In this document: positions 1-12,400 of the stretch, piece by piece
How positions within the stretch are numbered: the first letter of the stretch is position 1
How the letters are laid out: each line of letters opens with the position of its first letter
Assembly (NCBI GenBank): GCA_026260175.1
Contig: JAKCWW010001963.1
Location: 1-63,677 of the forward strand
Source of the DNA: Reticulitermes lucifugus
Lineage: Eukaryota > Arthropoda > Insecta > Blattodea > Rhinotermitidae
DNA length: 63,677 bases
Reading direction: 5' to 3'
Position numbers and translations under genes: made by a program
The notes under the pieces: generated by a model
Seen by the model: only the letters and a program-made list of their open reading frames with translations
What the model was told of the DNA's origin: nothing
Database searches by the model: none

Positions 1-114
1 CACACATACATGGAGGTACATTACCAGACTACATGGCGTTGCATCCCTGAAGACAGTAATTCTAGTCACCACTGTGAGAAAGCTTAAATTTCACAAACTT
101 TTTATGTTGAAGGT

Positions 115-219
115 CATTTACTGAGCAACTGTACAGTGAGTAAGTGAAAAGCCCACAGCAAAAAAAAAGTTTTACTTTAGGGGTTTTCATCTGAAAACGT
201 TGAGAAACACTATTCTGGA
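115..219. repeat. Terminal remnant of a hAT-like MITE (tentative)
   Basis: The stretch ends in a 'GTTGAGAAACACTATTC' type terminus. Read on the other strand it begins like the common hAT end 'CAGTGTTTCTCAAC'. No opposite terminus was found nearby, so it looks truncated. It lies in an intron of the SLC17 gene, or upstream of its first visible exon. Confidence 0.3.
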
Positions 220-221
220 TG

Positions 222-415
222 ACTCATCTCCAGGTGAGGATTCAAGTCTTCTGGGATGTGACGCTGGGTTCCTGACATTTTGAAACATCAAGATGCATTC
301 ATCTTCAGCTGTTTAACCCTTGAAGAAGAAGGTGTGACGATCCTTTGAGAGTCAGGAACCACTCAGACAGAGTTGCATCCCACAAGACCTGAATCCTCAG
401 CAATTCTGCTGTGAG
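222..415. repeat. Head-to-head Penelope-type pLTR remnants
   Basis: Bases 222-300 and 330-410 are imperfect inverted copies of each other: 'TTCTGGGATGTGACGC' on the left pairs with 'GCATCCCACAAGACC' on the right. The layout (TTCTGGGAT, GCGTC/GTGG, then a GAAAC-like core) matches the arms of the Penelope-like element at 12195-13560. A degenerate hammerhead-like core lies at about 307-342. The assignment to pLTRs is by resemblance within this window only. Confidence 0.4.
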
Positions 416-471
416 AACGCAAAATGTTCACATTACAGGCAGTTTTTTTTATTGTGTCTTGAATATTACAG

Positions 472-2164
472 TGTGAACCACCTGGATATTGCACCCCAGT
501 TTGCCAGCATTCTCATGGGCTTGTCCAACACTGTGGCTACATTACCAGGCATGTTCAGTCCTCTACTGACAGGTCATCTTGTGCAAGATAAGGTTAGTGT
601 GGTATTCCTTATCAGATTGTCTTAGCTGCTCTTACATGTCATAAATGCTGATTAATATTTTGCACTGCTTTTAGGCACACCTGACACACATGTATGATGT
701 GAAGGAAGGCTTATCAGGATACTGCCCATAATGTTTCGTCTTGTAACTCCTCAACTGTTTTCATTTGGTTTGGGTAACTTGCTAAAATATGTACAGAAAT
801 TACAGACTGCTGGTATATTAACCAGTAAGGATTTTCACTCTATATGTCAGACCAGACTCTTGGATCTGTAGTCACAGCATGACCTTAAGATTTTGTTAGT
901 TTCTGAATTTGTGGGGATGAAGTTTGTTTTTATACCACACATTATATCTTATGCAGTATTCCTGAACTAAATACTGTAAATAGTTAGATATATTGAAACC
1001 AGCAAATGCGCATACGTCTATGAAAGTATACACACTGTATACCTCTGGCATATTTCGGCCACTCATGTGGCCATCTTCAGGGAGGTGCACTACAAAGGAT
1101 AGATACATCAAAATATTACAGAAGTTTCTGAACAAATGCAGTTATGAAATATTAAATTTTAAAAATAATATATAGTTTAAAATACATATTAAGGTTAAAA
1201 TACAGATAAAAAGTATTTATGATTGACTCCAGTGTGTAATGGATAGTATGTATGTAGTAAATCACCATCCTGAAAGGAAAAAATACTTTTTATCTGTATT
1301 TTAACCTTAATATGTATTTTAAACCATGTACTATTTTTAAAATTCAATATTTTATACCTGTGCATTGGTTCAAAAACCTCTGTAATATTTTGATGTATCT
1401 ATCCTTTGTAATGCACCTCCCTGAGGATGGTATACGGTGTGTATAATGTACTTTCATACACTTATGTGCATTTGTTGGTTAGGTATCATGTCTGATTGCT
1501 CAATGTACAGGCATGGATCATTTAAAATTGTAAGTAGTTATTTTATATGCGGCATCTCTACATAACTTCTGTATTATATAATAAGATATATGAAAACAAA
1601 TCCCATACTGTAAACAGCCGTGATTGTGTGCTCCTAATTGAAGCTGATTTGAAGGCACAATAGCATTCACATTATACCTATGAGGAAAAATATGCTAACA
1701 GAAAGTGAATGCTTTATATCTGAGTACATTTCAGCCTGAAATAAATATCTAAATAAATAAGTAAATAAGTGCATTATTAATAAGTAGTAAATAAGTAAAT
1801 GAGTGAATGAATGAGTGAACAAATAAACAAAAACAAATAAATAATTACATATAAATAATTAAATACATAAATAAATAATGTCAAATTAAACTCTTAAAGG
1901 GGAGATAACCCTAAATTAACAGTTTTCCCTGAAATAAAGGTGCTCTAATAACAGTGTATTATGATACAGACACCCGAAGAATGGCAAGCAGTATTCTACA
2001 TAGCAGGTGGTGTGTACCTGGCTGGAGCAGTGTTCTATGGCCTGTTTGCATCAGGAGACAGACAGAAGTGGGCTGACATTCCAGATTCATATGCCTTGTG
2101 CAGAGATGATCAGTCACATGCATCTACAGATGATATGCCATACGGTGCTGGATCCTGTGAATAA
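472..2164 (+). CDS. SLC17/sialin-type MFS anion transporter, 3' end (last two coding exons)
   Basis: The product is a major-facilitator transporter of the SLC17 family (sialin / inorganic phosphate cotransporter-like), a membrane protein that moves organic anions with Na+ or H+. Two exons are visible: 472-592 (phase 1, one leading base) and 1970-2164, ending in TAA. Exon 472-592 encodes [20 protein letters not shown], then [17 protein letters not shown]. The N-H-L-D-(I/L)-A-P-x-(F/Y) block and the following SNT...PG stretch are a hallmark of SLC17 helices 10-11. The last exon encodes [20 protein letters not shown], the final transmembrane helix, then 'SGDRQKWAD', a family tail motif, and a short hydrophilic C-terminus. 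Phase is kept across the 1377-bp intron. The remaining exons lie upstream of the window, so the exact paralogue cannot be named. Confidence 0.88.
1017..1466. repeat. Foldback element with ~190-bp inverted arms
   Basis: The left arm (about 1017-1212) and right arm (about 1278-1466) are reverse complements at high identity around a spacer of about 65 bp. The innermost ~35 bp (rich in AATACATATTAAGG and ACAGATAAAAAGTA) match exactly. The left arm also holds a hammerhead-like core (1052-1080, minus strand) with a perfect GGCCAC/GTGGCC stem. The right arm lacks about 27 bp of it. The element sits in the last intron of the SLC17 gene. Confidence 0.75.
1738..1882. repeat. Degenerate AT-rich (TAAA)n microsatellite
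   Basis: A run of AAATAAATAAGTAAATAAG-type units drifts into GAATGAATGAG and back into AAATAAATAAT. It is low-complexity intronic sequence just upstream of the last SLC17 exon. Confidence 0.8.
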
Positions 2165-3816
2165 ACATGCAACCGTTTTCATTTACTGTGTTGAAATATA
2201 ATCTCAGTGGCACTAATATGAGGGTCAGTCAGAAAAGAAGTTTATATAGCATGTAATTTGGAACTCAAAAACCTACACTGAATGTGATTATATCAAGGGA
2301 ATTCATCACTGAGCAATTATTATCCACTTCCCACACTTAAGCAAAATCCTGGTGGCCATAAATGTACAGATAATTGCAAGGTGGAAATAATTGACATAAT
2401 GGCTGATAACAGAGAACATTGACTTCTATCAACAGAGAATAGAAAAGCTTATCCCACAATATGATAAATGCCTCAGCTGTGGTAGGAACTCTGTGGAAAA
2501 GTAGTGGGATATAGCAGTACAACTAAATCTGAACTGTTCTTATTCAGGCTGAAAATAAAGAACCTGTAATATATACATTATAAACTTATTTTCTGACTAA
2601 GCCTTGAATATCACATTTCTTATCTATTGATCATTGTCGTGATCCTTTCCTAAATATGAACAGTAGGCTGTCAATTACACAGATGTGTGTTACTTATTAA
2701 CTTATAAAAGGGAGTTTAAGCTTGAAAATTGGGACATTTTTGCTTGCCTAGTTTTAAATTACTTTACTGTACATGTGACCTATTGTTAGCACCTTGCTAC
2801 AAAACAGACATTTAACCAGAATAATGAGGTTTACAGTTCCATGAATAATAATTCACAGTGTTCTGTAGTATAGTTTCAGTTATTTAAGCTATAACCCTGC
2901 ATGGCTCAGAAAGAAATGAAAAAAAAAATACTGCCATAGTCTTAGTAATATATATTGGTCACACATCACAAATCAAACTACAATAATAATGTCAAATTTT
3001 CAAGCCTAAATTCAAATTTTGCAACATATGACACTTTACTTGAAATGTAATGGTTGTAACATCACACTTCATTACATTTTAACTCTGTGTGTGTGTATGC
3101 GTGTGCATGTGCGTACACCTATACATTCAGGTGGGAAAAAGTTCCATTTAATTAATAACAATAGGGGGCTTTGGTAATCTTTATGTGTGTCTGGAAAATT
3201 ACTGTTGATTGCGGAACATCCAAGTTTAGAAATGAATACACAGCATCCTCTTTGTTCAATTGTCTTGAAAACTGTAAGACTTACAGAAAAGATGTGTTGG
3301 ATATAAAGTGCATGTTTAATCATGCTCTACAGCTTTCATGAGAAACAGTTTTTTCTCCAATAAATATTTAGTAACTTCTATTAAAGAGCTGCACAGAAAT
3401 GCATATATGTCTTTGTGTTGTAATCCTTAAACTTGTCCATCATAAATGAAAATTGAAATGGCTTTACAAATTTAATAAAACTCCCCACATAAAATGTTGT
3501 GAAAAATCTTTTTCATGCACACAAATGGACCAAAAAATTTTTAAAGGCGCTCTGCAAGGTTGTTAACAGACCTAACAGGGAATGTGTGGTTGCAGTGTCA
3601 TGTAATGTACTCACATGTGCTTCATGTGATAAATCTGTTGCTATAACACTTGTTGAAGGTAAGCCATCATGCATATATTTACTGTGATACTTGTTTATGA
3701 ACAGCTACTGTTTGAAATTTAGCACAAATAGTATTTGTACATTTTACAAGGGTATAGATCTTCAAATCTTGATTACTGTGTGTCTTAAAAGTGTCTGAAT
3801 AATTTTCCAGACCAGG
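2165..3816. other. SLC17 3' flank, no gene seen
   Basis: This is probably 3' UTR and spacer. An AATAAA overlaps the stop codon (2160-2165) and another occurs near 2554, either of which could direct polyadenylation. The rest is AT-rich. A short TG-rich stretch lies around 3085-3115. I see no coding exon on either strand. Confidence 0.5.
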
Positions 3817-4092
3817 GGTTCTCAGACTTTTTCGTTGGTGTACCAGTAAATGAAATTTAACAATTTCAGTTTACCACCAATATTTTTTTTTGTATTTAAA
3901 TAAAAAAGATGAAACTGGAAAGACTGGCTGACAGTGGCGATGAGTTATATAATGTTACCAGCAATGCTGCATAGTAGTAGATATATGTTGCTTATGTTTT
4001 ATTTGTTTCTTAAAACTTTTATTTTTTTATATTTCAATTATTTTATGGCTGCATACCAGTAAAGGTATGCTTACCACAGTTTGAGAAACCAT
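3817..4092. mobile_element. Non-autonomous hAT-like MITE
   Basis: It begins CAGGGGTTCTCAGAC and ends GTTTGAGAAACCATG, an imperfect terminal inverted repeat of the common hAT type. The right flank reads CTCTAGAA, consistent with the nTnTAGAn 8-bp target preference of hAT elements. The left flank is poorly preserved. The interior is AT-rich and has no open frame. Confidence 0.6.
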
Positions 4093-4559
4093 GCTCTAGA
4101 ATGATACCATACAACACTGATAAGTATATTTCTCAGTATATATATCTTTGACTTTTGTGTATTATAAACACCTTCTGTTAAGGTCAAAATACAGACCATG
4201 ATCATGACAGAGGAGTTCTGCAGTGTGTCATGTGGGATGCTTATCTTCATAATCTGATTATTTAGTTGTATTTCCTTATTCCTCAAAGCATATATTCAAT
4301 CCATATTTCTGGTGTACATGTTACTGTAATTTTTAATGCTTGTTTACATATATGTGTACAGATGTAACTCCATATTCATGGGTATATATTCCTGAGACTG
4401 CTGGAATAGGAAACCAAAAAGGTCACATATGGACATAATATGTAATAAGGTTTTCTCATTTCTCCACTTGTCTTTCGTTTGTGATGCATGGGTGCATGGA
4501 GAAAAAAAGGATAATAAACTTCATGAGGTGCTGAAAATTCAAGTTTTCAGGGATTTATG

Positions 4560-4690
4560 CTGTGTTGACTAATCAACAGTTATGATCCTTTGAAACACTG
4601 GGATTGTTTACCAACACAGTGTAACATCTGTGAAGACCTAGTTCTCAGCAACACCGCTGTAAGAACCTCAAATCTCACTTTATGAGATGC
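4560..4690. repeat. Penelope-type pLTR-like remnant
   Basis: It is similar to 330-415: 'GATCCTTTGAAACAC', then 'GAAGACCTAGTTCTCAGCAA' and a 'GCTGTAAGAAC' tail. It carries a GAAAC core but only a weak stem. The surrounding 4093-5329 has no recognisable gene. Confidence 0.35.
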
Positions 4691-5329
4691 TGCTGGTACA
4701 ATGCACAGGCAAAGATGGACCATGCCATAGAATTCATGATCACAAACCATGAATTTGAGTATATGGAGAGAGAATTATACATACGTAGAGTTATCAAGTG
4801 GCAAGTAATCCTTACATTCAACTGTGATAAGAGCTCATAGTCATTATGTCATTTTAGTGTACATTTTATTATGTAATGTATATGTATTTTTAAGCCATCT
4901 ACTTTTTATGTGCAACTTACATGATCCCTGTTTTGACAAAAGGTTGTATGCATGCACATCAGCCAACCTCATTGTGTGGAATATCTTCTTAACTTCTGAA
5001 CTGGTCGAATTCCTACTCTAGTTGAAGAAGCGACAGTTCCCTGTCAATACTGTATTACACATTACATCCATTTATCAAAAGAGGATTAAAGTATTCTGCT
5101 GTTTGTGTGGATCTCACTTACATCTTGTCTTTTAGGTAATTTACAAATACTCTGTAAACACCGTGACATATTATTGTATTATCATAATGTATATGAATTT
5201 TGGATTCATTTAATGAGCTATTAACTATATAAATATCGTGTAAATGAAAGAGTGTCTTTTATTTAAAGTTAATTCTGTTGATTTCCCATTGTTCCTATAT
5301 ACAGAGTGTAAATTAATGGATCTGGCACA

Positions 5330-5752
5330 AATGTACTGCACACCAGAACAATGAAACAGTTAATATGAATATGGGTCTGGAAAAGCCTCTTTCCCAAGTT
5401 ACAACTTACTGTTTCAGCAGTGTGTAAGTTAACCATGTCTACAGGCTATTCAGTGCTGTTTAAATACAAAGCAGTCTTTCCACAGGAAGCAAAAATGAAC
5501 TTTCACAACAATGGTCCATATGCAGAGAAAAATCCTCATGTTGTCATTCAATCTAGACATTAGCATCAGTTACAACATTAATGCATGGGTAGACACTGTT
5601 GCCAAAGTTTGATAAATCCTCACATTTTTCCAGAAATGCTAACAGAGGACAGTTAGTGATATTGATGTTCCACTGATACCTGTGTGTCATGCATGATGGT
5701 TCTCCACAGCAATTAAGCCATACAGCTTGAGAATTTCTTGACAATATATACC
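5330..5752 (+). pseudogene. Decayed DDE_3-type transposase fragment
   Basis: Frames broken by stops still show the central part of a widespread insect transposase. At 5495-5562 the sequence encodes NFHNNGPYAEKNPHVVIQSR, the block preceding the second catalytic region. After frameshifts, 5692-5748 gives HDGSPQQLSHTA, a stop, then EFLDN, matching the 'HDGAPAH...REFL' block. Stops and shifts make it inactive. The 5' part is only faintly recognisable and no terminal repeats were identified. Family placement (DDE_3-like) is from memory of the motif pattern. Confidence 0.6.
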
Positions 5753-5990
5753 CTTAGTTTAGCCTGGAAATCTGAAGAGAAGAGACCACTTGGGAGACTA
5801 AGGTAGATGGATGGATAATTTTATAACAGACCTTAAAAGACGGAGGGCATCACATGTAAGCCAGAATCATCTAGCTGAGGATAGGGTGCCTGGCAGTTCT
5901 TGTCAAAAATGCAATGAACTTGTGGACTCAGTAAAATTGCTAGGAATTCCTGACTAGCTGAGCTGCTATTAGGTTCTCAAGAAGGATGTC
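5753..5990 (+). mobile_element. 5'-truncated non-LTR retrotransposon tail (LINE family 1)
   Basis: This is the C-terminal end of a non-LTR retrotransposon reverse-transcriptase protein: 'KRPLGRLR-RWMDN', then '..ILTDLKR...', ending near a stop and a GAAGGATGTCC tail. It is one of at least nine copies of the same tail in the window. It abuts the DDE transposase relic directly, so the two may have been joined by insertion. Confidence 0.6.
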
Positions 5991-6448
5991 CACTATAAGT
6001 AGTTAGTTAATAGCACTTCACAGGGCCAACTCAATGTGTGTACTAAACTCACTACCCCTGCATAACACATGAGCTGCCAGTAAATTCTTCTCACTGGCAA
6101 ACACCATGTGCATATATATGTATTAACATCCAGGCATGTCTGGCGCTGTGCCCAAAGAATGTCAAGCAATGTCATGGATCACTATAATAGCATACGGACT
6201 TCATGAGGCCCAAGTGCAGCCCCTGGACTTGTCAGCTGTATGGGACACTATATTTATTTCTATCTCATTGGCTCCACCTGTCATTTTGGCACCCTCTTTT
6301 TATTTTGAAGGGCCTTCTGTCTGATGTGGTGGACAAGCAACTCCAATAAATAAGTATGTTGAATGTGTATGTTTTTCATACACATTACGTGTATAATGTT
6401 TAAACAACGAAGTTTTGTAATTCATGAAGTAACATGTGAATGCTTTAG
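5991..6448. other. Spacer upstream of the PDZ gene
   Basis: No exon is recognised. An untranslated first exon or promoter of the PDZ gene could lie here or further upstream, because its first visible exon begins at a splice acceptor (TGCTTTAG at 6441-6448). Confidence 0.3.
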
Positions 6449-9400
6449 GAAAAGAGGTGGCTCAAGATGCAGATAAACATCAGTGACATGGCTGAAGACA
6501 TCAAACTCTCCAAGATAGATAACCAACCTTGGGGATTTCGTCTTACTGGTGGCCTGGATTTTGGGACACCTGTAACAGTAATAAAGGTACAGTTTTTCTT
6601 CAATATCAGACTATATTAAAAATACTTGATCAGATGTACAGGTAGGATTTTATGGAATGTTGTTCACAGGCATTTTAACAGTCTTGTACCCCTAATTTCT
6701 TGTAGTTGAAGACTTCATTTCTGCACAATGTTTCAGTGCTAATTGAATCTTCGTTTCTTGATGCTGGGAGTATATACATGTAGGTGACAGCCAACGACCA
6801 GTGTCTGGCCTCCTCTCATTTGCATATTGCTCAATGAATCGAATGGAGCAGTTCCCATTAACTAGTGTGCCTGTACTAGAAATATTAGCAGGGGCCACTG
6901 AGTAGTCACTTTACCTTCCATATGGCAATAGCAAGAATCTCCAAAACAAAGGCAATACATCCTACATAGTGTGACCACCCACAAAGAGGATTCACACTGC
7001 TGTAGAAGGTTGGGAATAGTTTAGACAAAAGAATAAAAGTGTTAAGTCCAATTTTCTATCCTGAAGAGACAAAAATGCATGCTACCATATCAAAATTCAC
7101 TTATTAAGAACAAGAAAAAAAATAATGCTTTAATTTTCAAGTCATAAAATACTGTGATATGCAGACAACAGTACACATCATCTTATACAAATAAGCCTGA
7201 TTAGATGGCTCAGCAAGACTTAGTCATGGTCATGCAAATACATTTGCCAAGGTATGCACTATGCCATGTAAAGGAAAACCAAGAGGGGCTAATTCATGTT
7301 CTTGGCTATGTGACTCACATGTATGAACTAGTTTCAAACAACTTTCACTGTAGACATAACTAACTCCATGGAGCACAGTCTTTCTTGAAAAGCTAACAGT
7401 CGCTGAACTACTCAAGACTTTCCCAACATTGACGTTTATTTATCATATTCACAGCAGCTGTATAGTGCACTCTATCTTCAACAGATGAAACCAGGTCACA
7501 TCCTATTTCTATATAATCCATCTTAACTTTATCCTCCCATCTAAATCTAGGTCTCCCTAGTGGTACCATTTTCTCCTTCATGTTGCCTTATAAAAATTTT
7601 GTATACAATTCCTACATCCCAACATGTGCTAAAAGCCCTTAAGAGTTTTTCTGTCTGGCTTAGGTTGTCATTGGACTTAATCTTAGTCAGCTTAATAGAA
7701 ATCAATAGCAATCACCTGTTTCTCTAAGACCAACTTTTAGGTAGAGCTAATGCATATCAGATTTGTTTAGGAATATAACAGGAACTTACAAATAATTCTA
7801 ACTTCATATGTGAAATTTATATTACTGTGTAACTGCTGGCAGGAATATGTTTTAAAACTCCAGCTTTAATCCTTTGGAATCCTAAAATGCACCATAACCA
7901 TGACAAGTACTTTTAATACTTGCTTGCAGGTGACAGCAGGTAGTCTTGCAGAACAAGCAGGCTTGAAAGTGGGGGACATGTTGCTACAGGCCAATGGACA
8001 GCCGCTTTCATTCTTGGCACATCATGAATATTCCAAGTTTCTCCAGGAAGCGGGTAACTTTATTGAACTCTCCATTGTAAGGTAAGTCTCCAGCAGTAGT
8101 ACTCTACTGACTGACATTTCTATCAAATTAATATATTGTAACATTTTATGGTAAATGTAATGTATGTGAAAATGATGACATTCTATTAAATTAATTTTTT
8201 ATCTACTAATTTTTCAGAGGCAGTCTGGTTTTGCCACCACCTTTAGCTTCAGTAAGTACTGAACATTCGACACTCAGAAGCTGACATGACTCTTACCCTA
8301 TAGTATTACATTTAGGAAAAAGTGTGACTGGTCTCACATATATGATAAATGCAAACTGCTCTATCTGATACAAGACTACAATTATAGTCTGGACAATACA
8401 GGTTGATTTTCTTTACATATTATTTGCTTAAAGGGAAAAAATTAACACATAATTGGTGGTATAACATCTAAAGTAAAAGTTATATACATTTCATTTTGGC
8501 TCATGTTAGTTCACCTGAGACCTCTGTAACAGTTCCATAATACAGAGCATTTTTATGGTGACGGGATGTTAACTGTACACCTAATGCCCAAGCTGGATGA
8601 ACTACCCCTTGCTCAGCAGCTACCTTCCATGTGCAACCTTAGCATATGCAACTGTGTGCTGAGGAGGGACTCAACTGAGGAACTCTATTTATACAGGCAT
8701 GCAGAGGGAAAGCAGCTGCTAGGCAGCTGGGTGAGGCAGAATCTATGTATGTAGTTTTCCTGACATGACTGTAGTATTGAAAGGATAGTGAAACCTAGGT
8801 TACACAGGTCTTCGTATGGGGCTAGGATTCAGGAGGTAAGGAATTAATACAGAATTTCTGATGCAGAACCATCCACCTAGCACATCAATAAATTCAGAAT
8901 TAAATTATGTAACAATGACCAATCAGGAATACAAATCAGGAAGAACACCTTTTTGTGACTATGTGTAATGTGAAATGTACAACTCCTTCTTCAGAAAAAT
9001 ATTAAAAAAAAACAACATGCCTGTTCTTCCATTGGTCCAGCTTCAGATCTGCTGGAATATGTTTTAAGTATAAGAACTTCTCTGAAACATGTGAAATGAG
9101 TATGATGTGAAACTGTCTAGAGTGCATTAATACAGTTGGACAACAGGTGAATTGCACAGGGGAGCAGTTTCCCAATTAACATGTTTACTGACATGTTTCA
9201 TAACACTGCAAGCATTAAATCATAAGATTAAGTACCATTTATGCTTCTCTTTTTTTTTAGCCTGAACCAACAGTACCCGTAACTGAAATTAATGATCTAG
9301 AAGAATCACAAAATAATGGTGAAACAGATGTCACCTCAAACACCAAACCACTTCCACCTTCTGAACCTAGTCTATTTGAAAGCATTTTTGGTCCACTAGA

Positions 9401-12400
9401 GAAACAGGAAGATGTGAACTGTGTTGAAAATGTAATCCGAGAAGTGAATGATCAGCCAGCTCAACCACTTGAAACAACCTCAGATGACCTAACTAAAAAT
9501 GATGATGCTGTAACATCAACATTGTCTGAATCAGGTTAGTATGACACAAAAACATGTATGATGACATCATACCAAAACAACCATTCTCAACCTTTCTTGA
9601 TTTACAAACCTGTATAACTGCAGTCAAATTTCCTAGGCACTGGTATTCTGTCTGTTTTAAGTTGATGGCTCACTGCAGTTAAGCAAGGTGATTAGGATTT
9701 AGAGAAGTGACCACTCGGGAACACTGTGTGCTGTGCCAACAACACATGCCTTATAGCAGAGGGTTGCATAAAAGATCACAAATGGTCAAGGTGCAAGGGT
9801 TGCCACAGTGCCTGCCCTAATGCACATTCTTTTTTTTCCTGTCTGTTTCACACTGTACTGTAGAAATGATAGACTACAAATCAAATCACGTGCAACACAT
9901 CTACACAGATTTATTCACAACATAATAATTAGCCCCATCACCTCCACCTAGTGCCCAGATTAAGTGCAGCTATACCCCTACTCCCTCTATGTGCCTTCAT
10001 GGCTTACACAAGGACAACTCTACCTTTTACCTTTAAAATAATTAACACCTTTACATGATAATAAACTGAAGAGACATTATACTCACCCACACAAAATCAT
10101 CACAGTTAAAATGTATACAGTAGGGTATAGGGTATACAGTATATAGGTAATACTGCCAGATGTCGGTCATATCTGCCTTCCAAGAATCTGAATTTTGTAA
10201 CCTTCCCATTTCTAATGAGAACAGTCAGCCAGCTGACAGTTCATATGACAATATCTGGAATCATGTCAATGCATCTTGACAGTACAGCAGATGGTTCACA
10301 GGACTGTTTGCTGTCCTGTCAATAAGCTGACTGCATTTCTTGTTCAACAAGTTGTCACTGCACATGTAACTGCAGACACTTTATTAATACTGTTTAAACA
10401 GATGAAACCGTGCAGCCATTGTCTATTTGGCAGTTCAAAAACTTGACTGTTGTCCAGTGAATGAGAGGTGAATCAACTAATTTTGTAGAGAAGATTTCTT
10501 GTTGAGAAATCAATAACTGCTCAGCTACCCAACTAATCCTCTACCCTTCATGGAATATTACATTTCATGTGCTGTGTTCACAGCAGCCTGCCACTGGTTC
10601 TTACACTGAGGCAGATGAATCCAATCCACACCCTCCCAACCTATTTCTTTAAGATCCATTTTAATATTATCCTCCCATCTATGTCTAAGTCTTCCAAGTG
10701 GTCACCCTTTAAAATTTCTAAATAAATTTTGTATGCATTTTTCATCTCTCCATATCTCACTCATCTCGTCCTTGATTTGATCACCATAATAATATTATTT
10801 GGTGGAGTACAAATTACAAGTCTCTCTCATTGCAATTTTCTCTAGTCTACTGTAGCTTCTCCCTCTAAGTCCAAATATTCCCCTCAGTCTCATGTTCTCA
10901 GGCACCTTCAAGTTGTGTTCTTCCCTTGAATACCATGTCAATAAATTTCCCTTATTCTAAATAGCTGCTGAAAATACCGATACAACAGTCTCAGCACAAG
11001 AGCCAGCACTTGAATCACAGCCTCCGTCTCAAGAACATGAAGCAAAAGAGCAACCAGAAGAAATAATCCATGAGGAAGTAAAAAGAGAACTAACAGAAGA
11101 GGAGATAGCAGATGTAATGGTGGGTCATGCTGAGGTCTTAAAAGGAACAACGATTGGGTAAGTCATATGACGTTCCTCAATGCAAATTAACATAATACAT
11201 GCTGTCTGAGAACACATACACTTTATTGAGGGTGACAAAACTGTAACTTACTCAAGAGCCATCCACATTTATTTTAAGTAGCTAGGCAAAGTGTGAATGG
11301 AGAGGTTAACTACTGTAACTCTCCACAGATAGATAAATTATTGCTTACAGGTGCTTGCATGAAATACAAAAAATGGACACAGAAAACATTTATTTGTTTT
11401 TTTTTCCTTCCTCTGTCCACTGAGCAAGCTGGCTTGGGCAGTAGCACTTCTGACTTTGATTCAGAAGGTGGCCATTTCAAATCTCAACAGGGACAATGGC
11501 TACCCTGACTGAGGTTTCTTGTGGTTATCCTCAGTCCCTCTAGGTCAGTATTTCCCAACCAGGGTTCCAAGAGAAACCACGAAATAAATGAACAAAAGTT
11601 TTGAAATACCGTGAAAAATTCCAAATATACCTTGAAATATTGCTGGGATTTTTGTATGGCAATTAGCAATACTGGAGTAATCCCTATTCACTACAAATTG
11701 CCTCTTGGTTTTGTTTTTGTTTTCATAGGTAGAGGTTCCATGGGATACAAAAAATTATTTCAGGCATACCTCAATNNNNNNNNNNNNNNNNNNNGGGGGG
11801 TGAAAAAAAAGAAAGAAAGAAAGAAAAAAAAAGGTTGGGAAACACTGCTCTAGACAAATGCTGGGATAGTACCTCAAACTGGACCATGCCTACTTCTTTT
11901 CCGAATCCGTTCCAGTCCACCATTCACTATCATGCTACCATTCAATGCTGTACAGTATGAGCTACTGATAGGCATCATGTAATAAATCTGAATCAACAAA
12001 TTCTTTCATTTTCTGATGAAGAGTGATTTGGGTGCCTGAAATTTAGTGCTTCATAAGTTCAGAAGTTAAACTAGTCTGTCTATTCCAAGGTCTTCCTATA
12101 CATCATTTCACTCTGAGTGCATATTTGTAAGTCATTTTAGAAATCTTATTTTGCTTCTGTACGTGCTATCTCTACTTTAACAGACAATTCTGTACATCAT
12201 GAGTAAATTAACAGAGGCTGGTGGTATTTGTAGACTCAGTTCAAGTGAGATCTGCGCTCTTCTGAGATATTATGCAGCGTCGAGTGGTAATCCTTTACCA
12301 ACGTTTCAGGACAACGTATCGGTCCCATCTGCAAGGGTCAAGAAGTCCAAGAAGAAAATAAAGCTGGCAGGACGGTGCACAGTTTATATAGAGGAAGGTG

